The notes below the pieces were generated by a model that saw nothing but the letters and a program-made list of their open reading frames with translations, did no database searches and was not told the origin of the DNA. Source: Chlamydiota bacterium (lineage in GTDB: Bacteria; Chlamydiota; Chlamydiia; Chlamydiales; Criblamydiaceae). From it: DNA of 6,849 bases. Positions within the stretch are counted from its first letter, which is position 1. Every line of letters begins with the position of its first letter. A program made the position numbers and the translations under genes. Shown here one piece after another: positions 1-5,390 of the stretch. The DNA is taken from positions 1 to 6,849 of the forward strand of contig JAJFMC010000296.1 of the NCBI GenBank assembly GCA_021772365.1, given 5' to 3'.

Positions 1-246
1 TTGTATGGTGGTGATGCCTGTGTTGGCGACAGCGTCTAATATCTGGTCTTTTGCTTCATCAAAAAACACAGCTACCGGTGTAGCTCCCCCCTCACGAATG
101 GCTTTGGCTATCGTTTGCGCTCTGCTGGGTTTGACATAGCGTTTTGAGGGAACATGCATGACGATCCCCACGAAGTCGGCACTAGATTTTGCAGCAAAAA
201 ATCCATCTTCAGCAGTTTTTACTCCGCAAATTTTTATGAGAGTCAT
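1..246 (-). CDS. trpF: Phosphoribosylanthranilate isomerase, N-terminal part (cut by window edge)
   Basis: TrpF isomerises N-(5'-phosphoribosyl)anthranilate to the carboxyphenylamino-deoxyribulose phosphate used by TrpC; it is a cytosolic (beta/alpha)8 barrel. Only the first 82 residues are present, about 40% of the usual ~200. The translation begins MTLIKICGVKT: this is the family's first beta strand, and Cys7 in K-I-C-G matches the catalytic cysteine. It is followed by SADFVGIVM at 22-30 and S-K-R-Y-V at 34-38, the conserved phosphate-side loop pattern. The catalytic Asp lies beyond the edge. The start ATG overlaps the trpC stop in an ATGA, so translation is probably coupled to trpC. trpC and trpF are separate genes here, unlike the fused enterobacterial form. 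No frameshift is seen in the visible part. The family call is secure; the missing part cannot be judged. Confidence 0.95.
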   Translation of the reverse strand, partial: MTLIKICGVKTAEDGFFAAKSSADFVGIVMHVPSKRYVKPSRAQTIAKAIREGGATPVAVFFDEAKDQILDAVANTGITTIQ

Positions 247-965
247 GATAGGAGCTCCTGTATTTTCTGTTCCGGACTGTCAGCGGTTACAATGGACTCG
301 CCGATCAGCACTGCGTCGTATCCGCATGCTTTAAGGCGTCGAATGTCTTCTATTGTATGGATACCTGATTCCGAGACCTTGAAAATACCTTCGGGGATCA
401 GTGTTGCCAATCTTTCTGAAACGGAGAGATCGACGGTGAATATGGTGAGGTCTCTATTATTAACACCGACAATCTGGGCTCCTGCATCGATGGCAACTTG
501 TAATTCTTGTTCGTCATGGACTTCTACAAGAGCATCGAGACCTAGTGATATTGCGAGATTAATCATGTCTTTTGTTCGAGACCCTAGAATTTTGACAATG
601 AGTAAAATTGTCGACGCTCCTGCAGCTGCTGCTTCTGCGATCTGTAATGGATCGATCACGAAATCTTTTCGGATGATCGGCATTTCAGGAATCGCTTCAG
701 TAACTTTTTGGAGGTCGTTGAGAGAAGCATAGAACTCGCTGTCTGTGAGAACAGAAATCGCACCCGCACCACCCGCGACATATTGTTGCGCTAAGACTGC
801 CGGCGATTCGATTGTTGCAAGCTTCCCTTTTGAAGGAGAGCCCCTTTTGATTTCTGCGATGACGGTAAACGGGGAATTTTTTAATATATGGCTTAAACGT
901 TTGCGTCGCGGGCGTCGTTGTAGCTCCTCTTGTTTCCTAATAATAATATTATCGAGGTAGGACAT
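243..965 (-). CDS. trpC: Indole-3-glycerol phosphate synthase
   Basis: TrpC closes and decarboxylates the product of TrpF to indole-3-glycerol phosphate, the substrate of TrpA. The 240-residue protein is a single-domain (beta/alpha)8 barrel, slightly short for the family (~250), with a compact N-terminal region. Conserved positions visible: E38 and K40 in IAEIKRGSPSKG (36-47), VLTD at 72-75, K100 in IIRKDF, E148 in VEVH, N169 in GVNNRDL, and E199/S200 in SESG. These correspond to the known catalytic and substrate-binding residues, so the enzyme should be active. The start ATG lies 10 nt after trpD, with an AAGGAG ribosome binding site that overlaps the trpD stop codon; its own stop overlaps the trpF start. 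It contains no tryptophan. Confidence 0.97.
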   Translation of the reverse strand: MSYLDNIIIRKQEELQRRPRRKRLSHILKNSPFTVIAEIKRGSPSKGKLATIESPAVLAQQYVAGGAGAISVLTDSEFYASLNDLQKVTEAIPEMPIIRKDFVIDPLQIAEAAAAGASTILLIVKILGSRTKDMINLAISLGLDALVEVHDEQELQVAIDAGAQIVGVNNRDLTIFTVDLSVSERLATLIPEGIFKVSESGIHTIEDIRRLKACGYDAVLIGESIVTADSPEQKIQELLS

Positions 966-975
966 AGCTAGCTCC

Positions 976-1962
976 TTACTTAATCGTTTCCAAATGTTTC
1001 ATGGCTTTTCCAGAACGCTGTATCTCTTGTGCGAATTTCACACCCTCATCGATAGAAGCTACCTTACCAACGGAAAAGAGAGCTGCTGCTGCATTGAGAA
1101 CAATGGTGTCGCTAATCGGCCCTTGTTCTCCAGAAAACACCCCTTCGAGAATGTTTGCATTAAAGGCAGCGTCACCACCCTTGAGCTCCTCCAACGTGCA
1201 ATGTTGCATCCCGTAACGAGATGGTTGGATCGACATGACAGTGATCTCTCCTTCATCAACTAGAAACGCTTTGGAAGGTCCTAATGTTGTCAACTCGTCA
1301 GTGCCGTAACCATGAACGACCAGCGAACGCTTGACGCCAAGCTTAGCCAGTAATTTGGCGTACATCAGCATGAGATCCGCACGGTAAACACCCAAGATGT
1401 AGTGGTCGACATCTGCAGGATTGACAAGCGGGCCTATTAAGTTTAAAGATGTGCGCACTCCCAGGCTCTTTCGAATAGGCGCCAGCTCTTTGAGGAGAGG
1501 GTGAAATGCGGGAGCAAAGAGAAATCCGTAGCCACATTGACTGATCATTTTCTCAACATCTTGTGGATTCGAAAGGAGAGGTACACCGAGATACTCTAAA
1601 ACATCGGCAGATCCACATTTACTCGAAACTGCACGGTTGCCATGTTTTGCGACCTTTAATCCACACGCCGATGCGAGGATACTTGCTCCTGTTGACAAAT
1701 TGACTGTGTGAGCATGATCTCCTCCTGTGCCGACGATATCGACAAGCCCCGGGACGTTTTTCACTCTGATCATATGTTTTTTTAACACTTCGACGAGAGC
1801 CGCGATTTCAGTAACTGTCTCGCCTTTGGCATGTAGGAGAGCTAAGGCTGCACCTAGTTTTATAGCATCCGTTTCTTTGATGTTCGATGAGACAATCCCC
1901 TCGACTTCCTGTGCTTCAAGGTCTTGTCGTTGCATGAGTTTGTTAAGCGCAGTGTTGATCAT
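976..1962 (-). CDS. trpD: Anthranilate phosphoribosyltransferase
   Basis: TrpD transfers the phosphoribosyl group of PRPP to anthranilate. At 328 residues it has the normal length of the stand-alone enzyme; it is not fused to TrpG. The small helical domain covers about residues 1-70. The PRPP-binding loop GTGGD is at 78-82, followed by NLSTG (88-92), KHGNRAVSSKCGSADVLE (106-123), the anthranilate-side RTSLNLIGPLVNPA (170-183), and the metal-binding Asp-Glu pair at 222-223 in HGYGTDEL. All key motifs are intact. The reading frame starts inside the end of trpG (20-nt overlap) with only a weak AGGGA upstream, so it probably depends on translational coupling. A second in-frame Met at residue 10 is a possible alternative start. 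It contains no tryptophan. Confidence 0.97.
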   Translation of the reverse strand: MINTALNKLMQRQDLEAQEVEGIVSSNIKETDAIKLGAALALLHAKGETVTEIAALVEVLKKHMIRVKNVPGLVDIVGTGGDHAHTVNLSTGASILASACGLKVAKHGNRAVSSKCGSADVLEYLGVPLLSNPQDVEKMISQCGYGFLFAPAFHPLLKELAPIRKSLGVRTSLNLIGPLVNPADVDHYILGVYRADLMLMYAKLLAKLGVKRSLVVHGYGTDELTTLGPSKAFLVDEGEITVMSIQPSRYGMQHCTLEELKGGDAAFNANILEGVFSGEQGPISDTIVLNAAAALFSVGKVASIDEGVKFAQEIQRSGKAMKHLETIK

Positions 1963-2545
1963 GTTGTTTGTCCCTGTTTTTAATTAGGTTAATAAATCGT
2001 CTGATAATATAAACACCCTGAGGAGTCATTATCGATTCCGGATGGAATTGCAGTCCGTATGTAGGGAAGTCTTTGTGTTTGACAGCCATCACATACCCGT
2101 CGGTGCAAGTAGCGAGAACCGAAAACTGTAGCGGTAGTTCTTTTACGTCGACGACGAGAGAGTGGTATCGCGCAGCTTGGAAAGGTATAGGAAGCCCCTC
2201 GAATAGTTCGTTTCCTTTGTGGAAAATCAGTGAAGGCTTCCCATGGACGATTTTATCTGCGCAAACAACCTTTCCGCCTAATGCTGCCACAATGGCCTGA
2301 TGTCCCAAACACACTCCTAATATGGGGATATCCTTTGACAGATTACTCACCACCTCTTTACAGATCCCTGCTTGATCAGGATGACCTGGGCCCGGTGAAA
2401 TGATGATTGCATGAGGATTCAGCTGTTTAATTTCGTCCACGGTCAGTTCATCATTTTTAATGACTTTAACCTCATCGACCATCGTGGCAACGATTTGGTA
2501 GAGATTGAATGTGAAGCTATCGTAGTTATCGATGATGACAATCAT
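1943..2545 (-). CDS. trpG: Anthranilate synthase glutamine amidotransferase subunit
   Basis: TrpG is the class I glutamine amidotransferase that hydrolyses glutamine and feeds ammonia to TrpE. The 200-residue length is typical of the single-domain subunit. Visible motifs: IDNYDSFTFNLYQ (5-17), SPGPGHPDQAG (50-60, the oxyanion/glutamine-site loop), the nucleophile elbow GVCLGHQ (77-83) with Cys79, and the rest of the triad, His168 and Glu170, in QFHPES. The HGK at 101-103 and RYHSL at 126-130 are also as in TrpG/PabA. A PabA role in folate synthesis cannot be separated from sequence alone, and some bacteria share one subunit, but placement directly after trpE supports TrpG. A strong GGAGG lies 7 nt upstream of the start; the start overlaps the trpE stop (ATGA). 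The last ten residues are unusually polar (Asp, Gln, His). Confidence 0.96.
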   Translation of the reverse strand: MIVIIDNYDSFTFNLYQIVATMVDEVKVIKNDELTVDEIKQLNPHAIIISPGPGHPDQAGICKEVVSNLSKDIPILGVCLGHQAIVAALGGKVVCADKIVHGKPSLIFHKGNELFEGLPIPFQAARYHSLVVDVKELPLQFSVLATCTDGYVMAVKHKDFPTYGLQFHPESIMTPQGVYIIRRFINLIKNRDKQHDQHCA

Positions 2546-3936
2546 GCTAGAACCTCCTGAGCCGTTTCGATAGCATTGAGGATAGCTTTTACTTTGTGAC
2601 GTGTTTCGTCAGCCTCTTTTTGTGGATCTGAGTCGATGACGATACCCGCACCCGCTTGGATCGTAGCAACACCATCTTTAATGACTGCCATACGGATGGC
2701 AATATAGCTATCGATACGGTTGGCGTGGTCGATACAGCAGATAGCCCCACCGTATATACCTCTTAAAGACGGTTCTAGTTCGTCTATGATTTCCATTGCC
2801 CGAATTTTTGGTGCTCCGGATAGAGTTCCTGCCGGGAAGCTCGCTTTGAGAGCATCGATTGGTGATATACCCTTTTTGAGGTTACCACGAACCCTGCTGA
2901 CCAAGTGCATTACATGGGAGTAGTGATAGACTTTTTTTAGTTCCTTGACCTCAACAGATCCGGGTTCAGCAACTCTGCCGATATCGTTCCGGGCTAAGTC
3001 AACAAGCATCATATGTTCTGCATGTTCCTTTTCGTCATCGATTAATTCTTGTTCGATGATAGCATCTTCAGAAGTGTTGGTACGAGGACGCGTTCCCGCT
3101 ATCGGCATATTTTCGATGATGCCGTCACTAATTTTAACCAATCGCTCAGGAGATGCCCCACAGATTGAAAATGCATCTGTTTGGATGAAAAATTTGTAAG
3201 GCGACTGGCACTGCTCACGAATCGATCGATAGATGGAAAAAGGTGAAGCAGTCACTTTTTTATGAAATTTTCGTGAGAGAACAATTTGAAAGGCGTCGCC
3301 CAGCCGAATATATTCTTTTGCCTGGATGACCATTTCGACAAACTTTTCATCAGAGATATCCACTTCTACTAAAGGAGAACCGTTACTATTGTTGACCTCT
3401 TTAATATCATTAGGAGCACTCTTTGTAAGAAGTTGGTAGGCCTCTTCTAACGAGCCTATGGCCTGTTGGTAGTCTTTGCTAATCGCAGATAAATAGACTT
3501 TTTTCTTATGGCGATCGAAAGTCACAGCTGTGTGATGCTCTAAAAGATGAATCGCAGGGACATCAGACAGCTTCGTTTCCGACAATCGCAAAGAATGGCG
3601 AGCAGCATCGTAGGCCACATACCCAAGAAGCGTTCCCGCTAAAGGTACGGACACCGGAGCAGTGAAGCATGTTCTGCTGTCAACATGTGTTCTTAGCTGA
3701 TCAAATGGATCGACATCTAGATCCGCACGTGTCTCGTAGTGCCGACACTCCCCTATTCCTATGTAAGAGAAGTATGGCTCATCGGACAACGGTACCCCAG
3801 CTTCTAATATAACAGGTTGGGGTGTGATCAACGACAAAGCTAGAAAAGCTTCGATTGGTGATAGAGTCCCAATATCGAACTCTTTGTAGACAAGTACCTG
3901 ATTGGACTTGTCATCGTGTATACTTACTGTTTTCAT
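2542..3936 (-). CDS. trpE: Anthranilate synthase, chorismate-binding subunit
   Basis: TrpE converts chorismate to anthranilate with ammonia from TrpG, the committed step. I chose the ATG at 3936 (464 residues) because AGGGAG lies 9 nt upstream; the longer frame starts at a GTG at 3969 without a ribosome binding site. Residue numbers are for the 464-residue form. The C-terminal chorismate-binding domain shows GDAFQIVLS (213-221), SPERLV (262-267), PIAGTRPR (278-285), DEKEHAEHMMLVDLARND (301-318), FPAGTLSGAPK (367-377) and QAGAGIVIDSDP (427-438). The Ala in PIAGT marks anthranilate synthase; aminodeoxychorismate synthase (PabB) normally has Lys there. In the N-terminal domain the tryptophan-feedback motif LLES appears as ILEA (43-46), so the usual Ser is Ala. 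It contains no tryptophan. The trpR-trpE gap is 42 nt and shows no terminator, so the two are co-transcribed. Confidence 0.96.
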   Translation of the reverse strand: MKTVSIHDDKSNQVLVYKEFDIGTLSPIEAFLALSLITPQPVILEAGVPLSDEPYFSYIGIGECRHYETRADLDVDPFDQLRTHVDSRTCFTAPVSVPLAGTLLGYVAYDAARHSLRLSETKLSDVPAIHLLEHHTAVTFDRHKKKVYLSAISKDYQQAIGSLEEAYQLLTKSAPNDIKEVNNSNGSPLVEVDISDEKFVEMVIQAKEYIRLGDAFQIVLSRKFHKKVTASPFSIYRSIREQCQSPYKFFIQTDAFSICGASPERLVKISDGIIENMPIAGTRPRTNTSEDAIIEQELIDDEKEHAEHMMLVDLARNDIGRVAEPGSVEVKELKKVYHYSHVMHLVSRVRGNLKKGISPIDALKASFPAGTLSGAPKIRAMEIIDELEPSLRGIYGGAICCIDHANRIDSYIAIRMAVIKDGVATIQAGAGIVIDSDPQKEADETRHKVKAILNAIETAQEVLA

Positions 3937-3945
3937 CGAGAATAT

Positions 3946-3951
3946 CTCCCT
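3946..3951 (-). promoter_or_regulatory. Ribosome binding site deciding the trpE start
   Basis: AGGGAG on the minus strand sits 9 nt before the ATG at 3936 and inside the N-terminally extended frame that opens with GTG at 3969. No purine-rich site precedes the GTG. A small GAGA-TAT-TCTC inverted repeat overlaps this site and could weakly mask it; that is only suggestive. Confidence 0.6.
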
Positions 3952-3978
3952 ATCATCGACAGAGAGCACTCGATTGTG

Positions 3979-4266
3979 TTAGGTCATCCTAACGTTCAAC
4001 CACTCCCTAGTCTCTTTATCTAAAAGTTTCATTGCATTCGATCCCCTCGTAATTTTCGAGATACTCACTCCCAAGTCCTCAGCAATCTGACGCTGAGGTT
4101 TTCCTCCTGAGATAAGCTCCTTCACGAGAAGATATCGTGACGCTAAATCACACCTTTCCTCGTTGGTAAGGAAAAAGGTGAAAAATTCGTCTAACAGTTC
4201 CGGTGTGTCGACTTCTAAGCATAAGCGTAAGAATCGCCACCAACCGTCCTCCTGTTCTTGATTCAT
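3979..4266 (-). CDS. trpR: Trp operon repressor
   Basis: TrpR is a small dimeric all-helical regulator that binds DNA when loaded with tryptophan. At 95 residues it is slightly shorter than the E. coli protein (108), lacking part of the N-terminal arm. FLTNEER (32-38) matches the E. coli MLTPDER turn; Arg44 in ASRY and Arg74 in ITRGSN match E. coli Arg54 and Arg84, which contact tryptophan. The helix-turn-helix is about residues 57-80 (QRQIAEDLGVSISKITRGSN then AMK). E. coli Ser88 is Ala78 here, which I recall also from chlamydial TrpR. It is the first gene of the operon, with AAGGAG 7 nt before the ATG. It has three Trp codons, two in tandem at 9-10, in contrast to none in the downstream enzymes. 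Overall it most resembles chlamydial TrpR as I remember it. Confidence 0.93.
   Translation of the reverse strand: MNQEQEDGWWRFLRLCLEVDTPELLDEFFTFFLTNEERCDLASRYLLVKELISGGKPQRQIAEDLGVSISKITRGSNAMKLLDKETREWLNVRMT
4151..4180. repeat. Hairpin-forming inverted repeat inside trpR
   Basis: CACCTTTCCT (4151-4160) pairs with AGGAAAAAGGTG (4169-4180), giving a 10-bp stem with a 2-nt bulge and an 8-nt loop. It lies within the trpR coding region, roughly 60 nt downstream of the tandem Trp codons in the mRNA. No U-tract follows on the minus strand, so it is not a standard terminator. It may be fortuitous. Confidence 0.35.
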
Positions 4267-4280
4267 AATTGAACTCCTTA

Positions 4281-4306
4281 TTGTGTGTTAACTTGTAATG
4301 TTACAA
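4281..4306. promoter_or_regulatory. Candidate TrpR operator(s) at the trpR promoter
   Basis: On the minus strand, TTACAAGTTAAC (4298-4287) matches 10 of 12 positions of one half of the E. coli trp operator consensus GTACTAGTTAAC; the other half (ACACAA) matches poorly. Overlapping it, 4293-4306 reads TTGTAA-TG-TTACAA, a perfect 6+6 bp palindrome with a 2-bp spacer. Both elements overlap or abut the -10 hexamer at 4298-4303, where a bound repressor would block RNA polymerase. This placement suits autoregulation of trpR and the whole operon. Which of the two elements is the true site cannot be settled from one sequence. Confidence 0.5.
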
Positions 4307-4326
4307 CGTTACATGATTATTTACAA
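4298..4326 (-). promoter_or_regulatory. Likely sigma70-type promoter of the trpR-E-G-D-C-F operon
   Basis: On the minus strand, TTGTAA (4326-4321) and TAACAT (4303-4298) are separated by 17 bp, each 4 of 6 to the -35 and -10 consensus. Transcription would start near 4290, leaving a leader of only about 25 nt before the trpR ATG. That is too short for a leader-peptide attenuator, so control is likely by repression at the promoter. Confidence 0.5.
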
Positions 4327-4437
4327 GAAAAATATTGATTTTCCTCCAGTTGAGGAGATTACCTATACCCAAACAAGTTGAAGAATTGGTTGGAAAATAA
4401 GAATGGTAATCAGAAAGTTTATGGTAAAAACTTCCCC

Positions 4438-4582
4438 GTTACCGGACAGGTCGCCCGCAGGGCTTTGGATTAAAGCAAGAATTGCTTTTGTTGCTTAGTG
4501 AGTGTTGCTCAAGTAATTTTTATTAGTGAAAAAAGCAATTCTTGCTTTAATCCAAAGCCCTGCGGGCGACCTAATCGGTAAC
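4438..4582. repeat. Long, near-perfect inverted repeat in the phosphatase-trpR gap
   Basis: The left arm (4438-4489) and right arm (4531-4582) are reverse complements over 52 positions, with only three mismatched positions (4445-4447 against 4573-4575). The inner 42 bp (4448-4489 and 4531-4572) is perfect. The loop is 41 nt and AT-rich. Each arm contains two smaller palindromes: GCCC-GCA-GGGC (4453-4463) and AAAGCAA-GAA-TTGCTTT (4472-4488), mirrored at 4557-4567 and 4532-4548. The outer ends are GTTACCG/CGGTAAC. No flanking target duplication is evident. It lies 42 nt beyond the phosphatase stop, and on the minus strand a short T5 run follows the structure, so it may terminate that gene. A miniature mobile element or a dispersed palindromic repeat is an alternative. 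The rest of the 358-nt gap (4327-4437, 4583-4624) shows no gene or strong signal. Confidence 0.9.
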
Positions 4583-4624
4583 AGAAAAGTCTCGACGACG
4601 AATAACTTATTTCTTAACGATTCC

Positions 4625-5227
4625 TTATGAACCATGGTGACCGCAATCGCAGTCGAAGATTACACCATCCATTTCATCGACATGAAAAGTATAATTTTTA
4701 TAAGAGATGCGGATGTAGGCAGTGTTTTTGACGTGAATTTTTTCGACATTTTTATCCATGATGACAGCAAGAAGATTGCGGATTATACCGCCGTGTGTCG
4801 ATACAAGAATTTCTTGGTTGGAGTGATTATCGATGATATACCTGAATAGCTCATCCAGTCTTTCACGCATCGATTCATCAGTTTCCACTTCCCCGCCACG
4901 TGTAGCTCCGGCTTGGTAATAATCATCGTAGAATTTCCCTTCCCACTTACCGAATGTACGTTCACGAAGACGGCGATCTTTTGCAGTTGGGACTTTACTA
5001 CCGTTGAGGGCGATTTCTGCTGTTTCAGTAGCACGAAGGAGGTCTGAAGTGTAGCAGTGGGAGAATGTGACCTTTTCGAGTTTTTTGATGAGCCCTTTGG
5101 CTTGCTCTCTGCCTTTATCATTTAGAGCAATATCAATATGCCCCTGGACTTTTTTCAGAACGTTCCAGCTTGTTTCTCCATGTCTGATGACGTGAATTGT
5201 GGTGATTTCATCCGTGAAAATGGTCAT
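4625..5227 (-). CDS. Histidine phosphatase family protein (phosphoglycerate-mutase-like)
   Basis: This is a cytosolic phosphatase/mutase of the histidine phosphatase superfamily, using a phospho-histidine intermediate. I chose the ATG at 5227 (200 residues) because GGAG lies 6 nt upstream; the frame can extend to ATGs at 5239 and 5242 without such a site. The catalytic motif RHGETSWN is at 15-22 with nucleophile His16, then VQGHIDIALNDKG (27-39), YTSDLLRATETA (59-70), the proton donor Glu89 in RLRERTFG, and the second His145 in STHGG (143-147). The size and lack of long insertions fit the ~200-residue broad-specificity or phosphoserine phosphatase-like members better than GpmA (~250 residues). 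The substrate cannot be told from sequence. Its C-terminus ends with a Cys- and His-rich tail (DCDCGHHGS) that is not typical of the family and could bind metal. It probably has its own promoter. Confidence 0.88.
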   Translation of the reverse strand: MTIFTDEITTIHVIRHGETSWNVLKKVQGHIDIALNDKGREQAKGLIKKLEKVTFSHCYTSDLLRATETAEIALNGSKVPTAKDRRLRERTFGKWEGKFYDDYYQAGATRGGEVETDESMRERLDELFRYIIDNHSNQEILVSTHGGIIRNLLAVIMDKNVEKIHVKNTAYIRISYKNYTFHVDEMDGVIFDCDCGHHGS

Positions 5228-5233
5228 ATTTAG

Positions 5234-5237
5234 CTCC
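5234..5237 (-). promoter_or_regulatory. Ribosome binding site deciding the phosphatase start
   Basis: GGAG on the minus strand lies 6 nt before the ATG at 5227. It falls within the codons of the longer frame (M-M-E-L-N-M), which makes the first two Met codons unlikely starts. Confidence 0.6.
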
Positions 5238-5261
5238 ATCATTAAATGATTAAGTGCTTAT

Positions 5262-5290
5262 ATTTTACCGGAAACTGACTAGAAATGCAA
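5262..5290 (-). promoter_or_regulatory. Possible promoter of the phosphatase gene
   Basis: On the minus strand, TAAAAT (5267-5262) is 5 of 6 to the -10 consensus, with TTGCAT (5290-5285) 17 bp upstream as a weak -35 (3 of 6). It lies between the hairpin at 5320-5357 and the start codon, consistent with separate transcription of the phosphatase. Confidence 0.4.
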
Positions 5291-5319
5291 AAAGAAAGAA
5301 TAATTGTTCATTTGTTGTA

Positions 5320-5357
5320 TCTATACTGCTCTCACTTCAATGTGCGAGCAGTATAGA
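5320..5357. terminator. Hairpin after the OTU-like gene, possible terminator
   Basis: TCTATACTGCTC (5320-5331) pairs perfectly with GAGCAGTATAGA (5346-5357). Beyond one mismatch, CAC (5333-5335) pairs with GTG (5342-5344), closing a 6-nt loop. It lies 33 nt past the stop codon of the OTU-like gene and upstream of the phosphatase promoter. No T-run follows on either strand, so it is either a non-canonical terminator, an mRNA 3'-end stabiliser, or a protein-binding site. Confidence 0.5.
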
Positions 5358-5390
5358 CGGATAAATTGATATTTCATTCATGGGAAATGA

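Noticed and set aside
154..732. 192-codon open frame on the plus strand opposite trpC and trpF
   Set aside because: Antisense to well-conserved enzyme genes, and its composition (Ser-, Ile-, Arg-rich with no motif) is that of a shadow frame.
3937..3969. N-terminal extension of TrpE from a GTG at 3969
   Set aside because: No ribosome binding site precedes the GTG, whereas AGGGAG is well placed for the ATG at 3936; the 11 extra residues have no family counterpart that I know.
4342..4356. Small TCCTC-GAGGA stem upstream of the trp promoter
   Set aside because: Five base pairs with a five-base loop and no adjoining T-run; too weak to call a terminator or operator.
4403..4498. Plus-strand 31-codon ORF with two in-frame ATGs reading through the left arm of the inverted repeat
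   Set aside because: It has no ribosome binding site and most of it is the palindromic arm, so its coding content is probably a by-product of the repeat.
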